Shown here: piece after piece, positions 46,815-58,800 of the stretch
Layout: each line of letters begins with the position of its first letter
Position numbering within the stretch: the first letter of the stretch is position 1
DNA from: Dongia deserti
Lineage (GTDB): Bacteria > Pseudomonadota > Alphaproteobacteria > Dongiales > Dongiaceae
Assembly: GCF_003574735.1 (NCBI RefSeq)
Contig: NZ_QORW01000012.1
Location: forward strand, 140,923-204,922
Direction of reading: 5' to 3'
DNA length: 64,000 nucleotides
Made by a program: the position numbers and the translations under genes
Notes under the pieces: model-generated
The model's input: only the letters and a program-made list of their open reading frames with translations
What the model was told of the DNA's origin: nothing
Database searches by the model: none

Positions 46815-49800
46815 CTAAAGTGTGCCGAGTTGGAGATCGTCATTCGGTCCTGTTCCAGCGGTAATGCCGCTGGTGATACCCACGATCGTGATCTTGACAT
46901 CCCCCGCTGAGATGCCGGCTACACCGTCGACATCGACGTTGACAATCGTGTTCCCGCTCGATGTCGAGATATTGACCAGCCCCGTGCGGCTGCCTGTGGC
47001 AATGCCCAGGCTGTCGAAGAGCGGATTCAGGTCAATGAAGTCCTGATTGCCAGAGCCACCGCTGTTGTCAAAGCCCGTGATGACATCCTGGCCGTCCAGC
47101 TTGGACGTGTAACGGATGGTGTCGTTGCCTTCGCTAACGTCGATGAGGTCGTTGCCAGCACCGCCGACCATGGTGTCATTGCCTGCGCCACCAACCAGCC
47201 AGTCGCGGCCGGTGCCGCCGTTCAGCGTGTCGTTGCCAGCACCGCCCAATAGCACGTCGTTGCCTTCATAACCATTGAGGGCATCGCTGCTGTCATCGCT
47301 CACGATGATATTGTCGAGTCCGTTGCCCTCGAGCGGATCATCGCCTTCCTGGCTGCGATCGAGCACGACATCCCCCGTGTCCGATTTGCCGTTGGCTGTA
47401 CCGGTGTAGGTGAAAGTGCCACCGCCGCTGCTGTCGACCATCGAGATATTGCCGCTCGACAGCGTGACACCCGTTCCGTTGAAGCCGCTCACGTTCGTGA
47501 ACGTCCCGCTGACCGAAATGGCGTCTCCATTTGCATCACTGTCGTTCCACAGCAATGCTGCAGCCGGAATGACGATAGTCTCATTGCCGCTGTTATTGTT
47601 GTGACCGGCAATGATGTAGTCATCCCGCACGATCGGAGCGATATCGCTGACTGCAGCGCTGATCTGCAGGGTGCTGGTGGCCGCATCGCCGTCGGTGTCG
47701 GTGAGCGTGTAGCCGAACGTGTCGCTGGCAGCCGCATCTGCCAACAAGGCATAGGTGTAGGCCCCCGTGCTCATGTTGACTTGCAGCGTTCCGTTCGGTG
47801 TCGAGAAGGTCAGGATCGTGCCACCGCCGCTGACACCGAACGCCAGAGATCCGGTCGTCCTCGTGATCGACGCGCCGTTGAACACGAACGTGTTCCCGCC
47901 GAAGGTGATCTGGCTGACGATGCCCGGATTATCGGCACCGATACTGTTGCCCCCATTGGTCTTGAGGTTGCCATTGACCGGAGGCGCCACCGTCGAAACC
48001 AACGCCGCGGCGAGCAGGTTAAGATCCGTGACCACCTGGCCATTGGTGTTCATCTCCGTCACGCCGTTGTAGGCGATCGGGTCGATCGCGCCCTGGTTGA
48101 CATCGCCCGGTGCTCCGAACCCGAGAGCGAACGAGTTGACGTCGTTGGCCTTGAGGAAGTTGATCCAGGTCGCTTCCTCGCCGGCATCGATGCCGGCATC
48201 ACCCTCCGGGCGGTTCGGGTTGCCGTCCGACAGGAAGTAGGCGACGTTCTGCGCGCCGACGATCTTGCCGGAGTCGCCGAATGCCGCGATCGCGTCCGTC
48301 AGAGCCTCATCGTAGTTCGTCAGACCATCCGCGGACAGCGTATCAAGCACGTCCTTGACCTGGGCCACCGTCATCCAGGTGTCGCCTCGCTCGCTGGCGT
48401 TGGTGCTGAAGGTGACCAGCCGAACTTTCACGTCGCCGAGCGCATCGTACTGCTCGATCAGTTCCTTGATCGCTGCGATTGCCAGCTCCAGCTTGTTCAG
48501 ATCGGTCAGGCCGGAGGCCTGTGTCATCGAACCAGAGATGTCGAGCGTGATGAGCAGGTTGGTATCCTGGCCAGTGTCGGCGAGGATAGACTTGCTCAGC
48601 GCGTTCGCCACCGGCACGTCGTCGATGATCTTCACCGACAGGGTGCCGGTCGCGGAGTCGCCGTCCTTGTCTGTCACCTTCACGGTGAAGTCGTCGAACA
48701 GGCTGTTCTGGCCGTTGGCGTTCGGATGGTTCTCGTTATCAAGCAGCGTGTATTTGTAGGTCACCACGCCGGTGCCCGAGTCATAGCCGGTGATCTCCAG
48801 CTTGTTGCCGAGATCGCTGCTGCCGATGAACTGGCCGGCCTGGAACACACCGTTGTTGATGATCGTGATGGTGTCGTTGCCATCCGAGATCTTCAGGTCA
48901 CCGACACCGTCGGGCGCCGAGATCTTGAAGTTGCCGGTTCCGAACTCCGCGTTGGAGCCGGGGTTCGTGCCGTCGCTCAAGGCCTCCTCGTCAACAACGG
49001 CGTCGCCGCCGCTCGCCTTCGGGGTGAGGTCGCTGATGGTGACTGGGCGGTCGACGACCGTCACGTTGAAGTCCGCCGCGGCGGAGTCGCCGTCCTTGTC
49101 CGTCAGCTTCACGTCGAAATTCATGGTGACCGGATCGCCCGAGACGATGGTGCCGATCGCCAGCCCGCCGACGCTGAACTGCTTGCTGTTGTTGTGGTTG
49201 ACGCCTTCGATCTCCAGTCGGTTGAACGGCTCGTCCCCGGTGACGGTGATCTTGTCGCCGTCGTCCAGTCCGTTGATCTGGAAGTAGCCGCCGCCCAGAT
49301 CGGTGATGGTCGGAGCCGCACCGCCGCTGACGTTATTGATGTTGATGCCAGCCTGCGACAGCAGCGCGGTCACATCGTCCGCGTCGCCTTCCAGGCTGGT
49401 ATCATCGTCGGCCTTCACGATCCGGATCTTCAGGCTCGACGTGTCATTGCCAGAACTCTGGATGATGGCGAACGAAACCTCGTTCACCAGGTAGTGACTA
49501 CCATAGGTGTAGCCGTTCTCCGCATCCTGGTTGCCGGCCGGATTCTTGACAAAGTCGATCCGCACGCCTTCGCCGTGGTCGATCCACTGGTCGCTGACGC
49601 CGATGTCATCTGTGTCCGAGTTGATGTTGCCCGTTGCCTGGTTCAGCGGCGTGATCAGCAGATCAGTGTCGAGATTGTCGATGCGCAGCCATTCCTTCTC
49701 ACCGGCCTTGCCGCCGGAGAGGTTGGTGAACACCACGCCGCCGCCATCGTCGATCGCCCGGTTGAGATTGAAGCTGTAGGTATCGCTGCCTGGCTGGAGT

Positions 49801-52800
49801 GTGACCGTGAAGACCTCGTCGCCGTCCCCGGTCTTGCCGGTGATGACACCGGTACCCTCGCCGTAGAGGAACACCGCCTCGCCCTGCGACTTGATCGGAT
49901 CGCCGTTGACGTCCTTGGCCGCATCGCCGTCCGTGAAGCCGGTGAACGTGATGCTCGCCGGCTCGTCGGCGCCGACATGGCCCTGGAAATCCAGATCGCC
50001 GATTACCGAGGCCCCGGCCTTGTTGCTGGCCGACTTGTCCTCCGGATCGAACGCAGTCGGGATATCGTCCTGCACCTTGATGGAGAAGTTGTCGCCCAGG
50101 TGCAGGCTATCGCCGTCCTTGTCGGTGGCCTCCACTACCCCACCGAGGTTGATGGTGAGGAAGCCCTCGGTGTTGTCCGCCAACGGGATCGGGTGATGGT
50201 CGAGTTGGTCCACCAGCGTGAAGGTGTAGTCGCCGTCGGCCTCTACTTTCAGCGTGAAGACCGTCTGCGCGCCGGCCGACGCGGTCAGCGTGTCGCCCAC
50301 GATGTTGTAGGTGAGCAGCACGCCCTTCGAGGTCAGGTTCTGGCTCAGGAGCGTGGCGGTCGCCGCCGGATCCAGGCTGAACCCGCCGCCGGCCGCGGCC
50401 CCGTCGGAGCCGAAATTGACCAGCGTAATCAGCGAGCCCTGTGCGACATGCTGGCCGACCGAGCCGTCCTCGTTGTTGCCGACGCTGACGATGCTATTGA
50501 TGTCGTCTTCCTCGACGCTGCCCTGCACCGCGCCGTCCACCAGCTTCGGGCCGTCATCGTCGAAGCTGATCGAACCGCTGATGTCGACGCTCTTTGAAGC
50601 CTCGTCATGGTCCTTGTCGGTCACGCTCAGTGTGACCGACAGCTTGCCGGCCAACATCGACTTGACGTCGTCGTGGCTGCCGGTATCGCCGTGGACGATC
50701 GCACGATATTGCGCCATCGAGATTTCGCCCGAGGTGCCGTCGATCGTGAGGGCAAACACCACATGCCCACCGGCGGTCTTGCCGAGGATCAGGCCCGCGC
50801 CATTATCCTCGAGCGTGATCGGCTGGCCGCTCGCGGTGTCAGTCAGGCCGGTTGCGCCGTCGCCAGTGACACTGAGGGTGTACTCATGCGACAGCTCGCC
50901 ATCGGCGCCGGGCTGGATCTCGAGCAGATCGGAGGCTTGCGCCGAGGCTGCACCGATCACTGTCCCGTAGGCCGGAATGACCAGAACAGGGTTGACGCCG
51001 GTCTCGTCACTCTCCTCACGAGTGCCAGCTGGATCCGGATGATCGCCAATACCGCCCAGGGTCTCGTCGACCTGCAGGCTGATACTGCCGGACGTCTTCA
51101 GGTGCACCTCGGGACTGTCGTCCTCGATCTCCACCGTCAGGAATGCGGTGTCGAACGCGCCCGCGCTGTCGGTCACCCGCACCGGCACAGTGAAGGAGCG
51201 TTCATCCTCCTGGCCTGCGACTGGATGATCCAGCGGCTGATGTAACGTCACCGTGTAGCTGGCGGTGTTACCGACCAACGGCGAGAGCTGAATGGTGATC
51301 GCGGGGTCGCCGCCTGCCGTGCCGGTCAGAGTTTGACCGTCCGCCGATAGAACCCAGGACACCGAATCTCCACCGCTAAATGTCCAATTCGGCAGCGTGC
51401 CCGGGTTGATCATCTTCACCGACAACACATCGCCGACATCCGGGTCGGACACTGTCAGCAAGCCCACAAAGGTCGCGCTGTCGGTGTCGTCGCTCGGCAC
51501 GCCGATATCGTCCATCTCGCCGTCGGTCAGCCCCTCGTCCGACACAACCGCTGTCCGGTCATCCGTCTGCGGATTCTGAGGATCGAGGTCAATATCCGGC
51601 GGCGAGTTATCCGTCTTGCCGTTGATAGTGATCTTCAGCGTTGCAGTCGACTTGTCGCCGTCCTTGTCGGTGATGATGTAGGAGAAGGTGTCGTAAAGCA
51701 CCTCGCCGTTATCCAGGTCCTTGAGGGCCGGATGGTCGTCGTTGAGGACGTACTTATAATCGCCGTCCGTCTGCACGTAGAGCGTGCCGTAGAGGCCGGC
51801 CACGTTGCCGTTGCCGTCGATGCCGCCGATGGCGTTGGGGTCGACCCACTGGATCGACTTCAAGCCGTCGGAGCCGACGTCGTCCTTGTTGCCGTCGGTC
51901 AGATTGGCGTCACTGCCATAAGGGACGCCGCCATCCTTGCCGGTATAGACGTTGCCGATGGCGTAGGCGCCGCTGTCCTCGTCGACGGAGTCCTCGTCGT
52001 CCACGGCGACCGGACCATCGTCCTCGAACTTGATCAGCTTGCCGAGGTCGAGATAGTCGACGTCGCTGTCGCCGTCCTTGTCGGTGATCGTCTGGCGGAT
52101 GAACAGCTTGTCGTTGTCCATGATCTCGGGCGAGCCGCTCTCGTCATGGGTCGCAGCGCTGTCACCCGCGTTGTCGTGCTCGACCGCGCGGAACTGCGAG
52201 ATCGTGACCTCGCCGGTCGACTGGTTGATGTCGATCTGGAAGGCGATCGGGCCGACACTGTTGCCCACACGACCGACAACCGTGTCGGCATCCACCTGAT
52301 AGAGGCGGATGTCCTGGCCAGTGGCCACGTCATCCAAGCCGCTGTTGGTGCCGTTGCTGCTGAGCGCGAGCGTGTAGCCCTTGGTGCCCGGGCCGTCCGT
52401 GCCATAGTCCGAATTGTCGACGAACAGCAGGTTGCCTGCGACCTTGGCGTAGCCGATGTCGCCATCGACGTTGCCGTTTTCGTCGAACGCGTTCGGGTCG
52501 GCGTATGGGCCGGTTGCCGGGCCGGTCGATTCGTCGAGCACGATCTGCGCGCCCTCGGCCTTCACGATCTTGGCCGTCGGGCCGTCGTCCTCGAACTTGA
52601 TGATGGAGCCCAGGTCCACCTTGTCGGTGTCGGAATCCCCGTCCTTGTCGGTGATGGTCAGTTCGACCTGCACCTTGTTGCTGCTCATGACCGCGGCGGA
52701 ACTGCCGGATTCGTCGGGATCGCTGGAGTTGTTGTGCTCCACGGCGCGGTACTGGGTGACGGTCACCTCGCCGGTAACGGGATCGATGGCGATGGTGAAG

Positions 52801-55800
52801 ACCAGGTGGTTGTCGATGGCCGAGCGGCCTTCGATCAGCGTGCCGGCCCCGTTGGCCGTCAGCAGCACGTCGCTATTGGTCTGGGTGTCGTCCAGGCCGG
52901 AATTCGCGCCGCCGTTGATCAGCAGCTTGAACTGCTTGGTGCCCGGACCATCGGTGCCGTACTCGCTGTCATCGTCGAACAGCACGTTGGCCGCGACCTT
53001 GGCATAGCCGATGTCGGTCGTGTCGCCCGTCGCCTGCTCGTCGTGCGCGTTCGGATCGGACAAGTCCTTGCCCACCGACTCGTCGACCGCAATCTTGGCG
53101 TTGTGCTTGATGTCGAGGTCGGCCTTCGGCCCGTCATCGTCGAACGTGATCTTGCCGGAGATATCGGCCGAGCTCGAAACAGTGTCGTTGTCCTTGTCCG
53201 TGACGGTCAGCGTCACCTGCAGACCGCCGGTGATGCCGAGCGTCGCCTCCTCGTCATGGTTGCCCGGCGCCTGCTCCTGGTTGCCGTGATCGACGGCGCG
53301 GTACTGCGCCATTGAGACTTCACCGGTGGTGCCGTTGATGGAGAGGGCGAACACCAGGTGGCCGCCGGCGATGCCGCGGATCGTTCCGTCGGGGAACGAC
53401 ACGAGGCTGATCGTGAGGCCCGACTGCGTGTCCTTCAGAGTGGTCGGGATCGAGCCGCCGCCGGCAAGTGTCAGGCTATAGACGGCCGACTGCAGTCCGT
53501 CGGCACCGGCCTGGTAGGAGAACAGGCTGCTGCCGCTGGACTTCGCAGCGCCGATCACCGAACCCAGGCCGGTGAGGACGCCCGGCAGGCCGGCGCCGTC
53601 CTCGTCATCCTCGATCCGGGTGCCCGGATTGTGCGGATGATCGCCCGCGTTGTTCGGGGTGCTATTGCCGTCGAGAGATTCGTCGACCGCCAGCTTGAAG
53701 TTGCCGCTCTGCTGCGTGATCACCGGCATGTCGTCGTCGATCTTGATCGTCGCCGTGCCTGTGATGACGTCGCAATCCTTGTCCTCGACCTGGATGTTGA
53801 CGGTGAAGGACAGGTCCGGGTGGTTCTCGTCGGCGTTCGGGACCTGCGGATTGCTGTCCGGGTGCTCGACCGGCTTCAGCAGCGTGAACGTGAACTCGCC
53901 CGTCTGATGGTTGTCGATCTTCATGGTGAAGACGCGGTTGGCCGCATCCGACGGATCGGTGCCCTCGATGTAGCCGACCAGCGTGCTGGTTGCGGCATCC
54001 CACGCCGCGAACACGTTCTTGCCGTCGACCGTGTCGAGGCCGGTATCGCCGCCATTGCCGACGCTGAGCTCGATCGTCACCGCATCGAAGCCCGGCGTGA
54101 AGTTGATCTTGCCGATGTGGATGGCGTCGTCGACCAGCGCGTTCGGCGGCGTGTGGTTCTCCTCCGCGTCCTGCGATGCGTGGTCTCCGATGCCGACACC
54201 CGGCAGGCCGTCCTCGTCGACCGTGAACTGGACCGAGATTTCGGTCGTACGCGGCGGCAGCTTCGGCTCGGTGTCCTTCACGTTGATAGAGAGGGTCGCC
54301 GTCGACTCATCGCCGTCGGAATCACGCAGCGTGTAGTCGAACTCCTCGACGAACTTGTCGAGCGGCTTGCAGATCTCGACGTTGAGCAGCAGGAAGTCGG
54401 AATTGAAGGACGAGTTGCTGCCGGCGCCGTTGCTCACCGGCGTCAGGCGGATCTCGTCGAACTTCTGGCCTCCCGTGTCGATGTCAAGCGTAACCAGGCC
54501 GTCCAGGTCGCCCAGGATCTGGCCGGAACCGACCAGAACGCCATCGTTCCAGATCTCCCACTTCACGATTTCCTGGTTGCCGCTGTCGAAGTGCACGCCG
54601 TCGAACAGCGCGCCCAGTAGCAGCTTGGCATTGGTCACGCCGCCCGGATAGGCCGCATCCTGCAGCGTCAGCTTCAGCGTCTCGGGGCCTTGGATGTCGA
54701 CCTCGGCACCGTCGATGCCGTTATCGACGCCGACGCCGCGATAAGTCGGGCCGGACGGGACGGTGACGAGCTTGACGTCCAGATTCTCCGCCGCAATGCC
54801 GCGCAGACCTTCGAGCGTAATGCCGCCGGCATTGAACGCGCTGACCCAAGCGGATGCGTCGGTGAGCGCGAGCGAAGCGGTGGCATCGGCCGGGCCAACC
54901 AGCGTGTCGACGTCGTGGGCTGCATCCGCCGGCACGGTGTAGCGGTACTCGCCCACCTCCGACTGGGTGTTGCTGACCATCACGATCTCGAACGTGCCGC
55001 CCTCGTCGGTCGGGATCTTCAGGACACCGCCGGTGAAGGTTTCGGTCGTGTTGTTGATCGGCAATGCGCCAGGCTCGCCGGCCGGCGCGCCCTTCGTGAC
55101 GCTGAAGGAGCCGCCGCCCAGATCATTCAGGAAATAGGTCGTGCCGTCATGCGCGAGCTTGCTGATCGTGTAGGGACGATCGGCACCTGGCAGATCCGGC
55201 GTGCCGTCGCCGGTGAACAGAGGCGGCAGGAAGGTGAAATTGGAGTCCTTGCCGAGGAGCAACGCATCACCACCAGTGACAACGTTGCCCGAAGCGAAGT
55301 TCCAGGCATCGCCGGTCTTGCCCTCGGTCACCACGTCGTGGTCGTCGAAGGCTTTCGGCGAATCGTCGTCCACGACGATGTTGATGGCGCCTTGCGCAGT
55401 ATCCTTGTCGCCATCCTTGGCGATCACGTTGAAGCTGAAGTTGAGGTTGTCCTCGTACCGCGACTCCGGATTGTCGTCGTTGTTGAGGTCGGAGTCCGTG
55501 TACGGATGGCTCAGCGCCTGGTTCAGGGTGAACTTGAAGTCACCCATGTTGCCGCCGCTGGTGTCCAGCGTCATCGTGAACACCGGATCGCCTGAGCCGG
55601 CCTCGATGCCCGTCAGCGTGACGACGCCGTTGCCATCGGGCGCGCTCTGCACGATGGAGACACTGTTGCCGTCGGCCGTCTTCAGGGCGCTCAGCGGGAT
55701 GGTCAGGCCCTTAGAGTCGGTGATCGTTAGGTCGCCGAAGGACAGCGTGCCGGGCTGGTCGCTGCCGATCGAGAAGTTGATCTGGCCGCTGGTCCAGGTG

Positions 55801-58800
55801 CCGTCGAGCAGGGTTTCATCGCCCGGCGCGAAATCGAGCCCCAGGTTGCCGCCCGGGAGCAGATCCTCGTCCACCCGGCCGTTGCCGTGATCGAAGCACA
55901 CGTCCACGAATTGCGGACCATCGTCGTCGAAGCGCACGCGATTCCCGATGCTGACGCTGTCGACATCCTTGTCGCCATCGCCGTCAATGACCGTGACGAC
56001 CGCCTTGAGCGCGCCGTTGGCGATCGAAACCGACTCGTCATGGTCGTTCGGGTTGGGATGCGCGACCGCCCTGAACTGGGCGAGGTTGATCGTGCCGTCC
56101 TGGTTGATCGAAACAGCGAACGCCACAGGGCCGCCTTCGCCGCCCACCCGGCCTTCGACGATCGAGCCGTTCTGGAAGAGATAGATGTTCTGGCCCGTGG
56201 CGGTATCGTCGATACCGGAATCGACACCCTTGCCGCTGACCTCTAGCGACAGAGTCACGGTCGCGCCTTCGTCATCGGATCCGACGGACGTGCCGGCGGT
56301 GGTGACGATAGGCTCGTTACTCTTCGCCCAACCGATCAGTGCACCGACGATGCCGCTGAACTCCGCCGGAAGTGGATCGGATTGATCCATGTCGAGGCCG
56401 CTGCCGGGGTTCTGCACGCCGGGGGTCTCGTCGTGCTGCACGACGTTGTTGTGCTTGGTGTCGATGCGCGCCTTCGGGCCGTCATCGCCGAAGCGCACGA
56501 GACCGCCGATGTCGGCTGATTTGCTGACCGAATCACCGTCCGCGTCGGTTAGCGTGACGACCGCCTGCAGCGCGCCGTTTGCGAGCGGGATGACCTCGTC
56601 GTAGTTGTTGGGGTTGTCCGGATGCTTCAGGGAGTCGTACTGCACCAGGATCAGCTCGCCATCGCTGTTGATGGCAATCGCGAAGATGATGGCGCCAGTC
56701 GCATCGGGAGTGGAGCCGTCGACGCCGCTGCCGACGCGGCCCACGATGATGCCGTTGGGACCTTCAAACAGCCAGATGTCCTTGCCGTCGGTAGTCTCGA
56801 CGCCGGAGAACACGTCGCCTGCCGGGATGTCCAGCGCATAGCTCGTATTGCCCGGACCATCGGCGCCGTATTTGGAGCCGCTGATATTGACCACCGGGTC
56901 GCCGTCGAACGCCCAGCCGATGGCCGGGCCTGCGCCCAGCACGTTGAAGAGCGACGGCGGATTGCCGAACTGGTCGTCATCGCCCGGGCCGTTGTCGCGG
57001 CCCTTTGTCTCGTCATGGGTCACGGCGCCGGCCGAGTTGGCCGCAACCTGCACCACCGGCATGTCGTCGTCGATCGTGATCATGGCCTTGCCGTGGATCA
57101 CGTCGCAGTCCTTGTCCTCGATCTGGATGTTGACGACGAAGGACGGGTCCGTTGTGAAGTTTTCCGTGTTGTCGTTCGCCCCTCCGGCGTCCGTCTCTGG
57201 ATGCTTGACCGGCTTCAGCAGCTTGAATGTGAAGTCGCCGGTCTGGTGATTGTCGATCTTCATGGTGAAGACGCGATTGGCCGCATCCGACGGATCGGTG
57301 CCCTCAATGTAACCGATCAGCGTACTGGTGGCCGCATCCCATGCCGCGAACACGTTCTTGCCGTCGACTGTGTCGAGGCCCGTGTCGCCGCCATTGCCCA
57401 CCGTCAGTTCGATCGAGACCGGATCGAAGCCTGGGGTGAAGTTGATCTTGCCGACGTGGATTCCGTCATTGTCGACGTTGCCGCCCGAAGTGCTCTCCGC
57501 GCTGTCGCCCGGCTGAACGTCCTTGTTGCCGCCTGCGATGCCGTCCTCGTCCACCTTGAAGGTGATGTTGGCCGCGGAATGGGTCGGGAACTTCGGCTCC
57601 GTATCCTTCACGTCGACGGTCAGAGTCGCCGTCGATTCATCGCCATCGGAGTCGCGCAGTGTGTAGTCGAACGCCTCCGTGAACTTGTCCTGCGGCTTGC
57701 AGATCTCGACATTGATAAGCTGGAAATCGGAGTTCCAGTCCTTGTGGTTGCCGGGCGCGCCGTTGTCGAGAGGCTTCAGCACGATCTGGTTGAACTTCGC
57801 GCCGCCCGTGTCGATGTCGAGCGTGACCAGGCCGTCGAAATCGCCGACGATCTGCCCCGAGGCGACCGGAACGCCATTCAGGAACACCTGCCACTGGACG
57901 ATTTCCTGGAAGCCGTTGTCGAACTGCACGCCATTGAACAGTGCGCCGAGGAGCAGCGAGGCGTTGTTGACACCGCCTGGGAAGTCATCGTTCTGGATGG
58001 TCAGCTTCAGGCCTTCCGAGCCGCCCTGTCCGAAGCGGTCGACCTCGGCCTCATCGCCGTTGCCGCTGGAGACGCCGATGCCGCGATAGTTCGGATTCGG
58101 CGGGCCCTGGACGTCGACCGATTTGATCGCGAGCTGGCCGCCGATCGGCTCGATCGTGATGCCGCCCTTGTCGAATGCCGTCACCCACTCACCAACCGTG
58201 TCGAAATCGCCGGTGAGAGACTGCGAGACGGAGGGACCAATGTGGTAGTCGATATCGTGATCGGCGTCTGCCGGCACGGTGTATCTGTACTCGCCTACCA
58301 GGCTCTGGTTGCTGTTGACGAGGATGATCTCGAACGTGCCGCCCTTGTCGGTCGGAATCGTCAGGATGCCCGTAGCATCATCGAAGCTCTCACCGGCGCC
58401 CAGCGAAGCGCCACCGTTCTTCGTGACTTCGAATCGCGGGCTGGCGCCATCGCCATGGTCGATCAGGTTGTAGGTATCGGCGCCGTGTGTGAGCTTGCTG
58501 ATCGTGTAGGGACGATCCGCGCCCGGCAGGTCTGGCGTGCCGTCGCCGGTGAGCAGAGGCGGCAGGAACGTAAAGTTGGAATCCTTGCCAAGCACCGTCG
58601 AGTCGCCGCCGGTCACGACGTTGCCCGAAGCGTAGTTCCACTCGCTGCCGGTCTTGCCTTCCGTCACAACGTCGTGGTCATCAAGCGCCTTCGGAGAGTC
58701 ATCGTCGACGACGATCTTGATCGTGCCCTGCACGGCATCCTTGTCGGCATCCGTCGCGATGACGTTGAAGGCGAAGTTGAAATTGTCTTCGTAGCGGCTC

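Noticed and set aside
47601..50597. 998-codon plus-strand frame, and others antisense to the adhesin gene (such as 56622-59429)
   Set aside because: High-GC antisense frames in a repeat-rich gene stay open by composition; they contain no recognisable domain or start signal, while the minus frame shows clear RTX and Ig-like domains.
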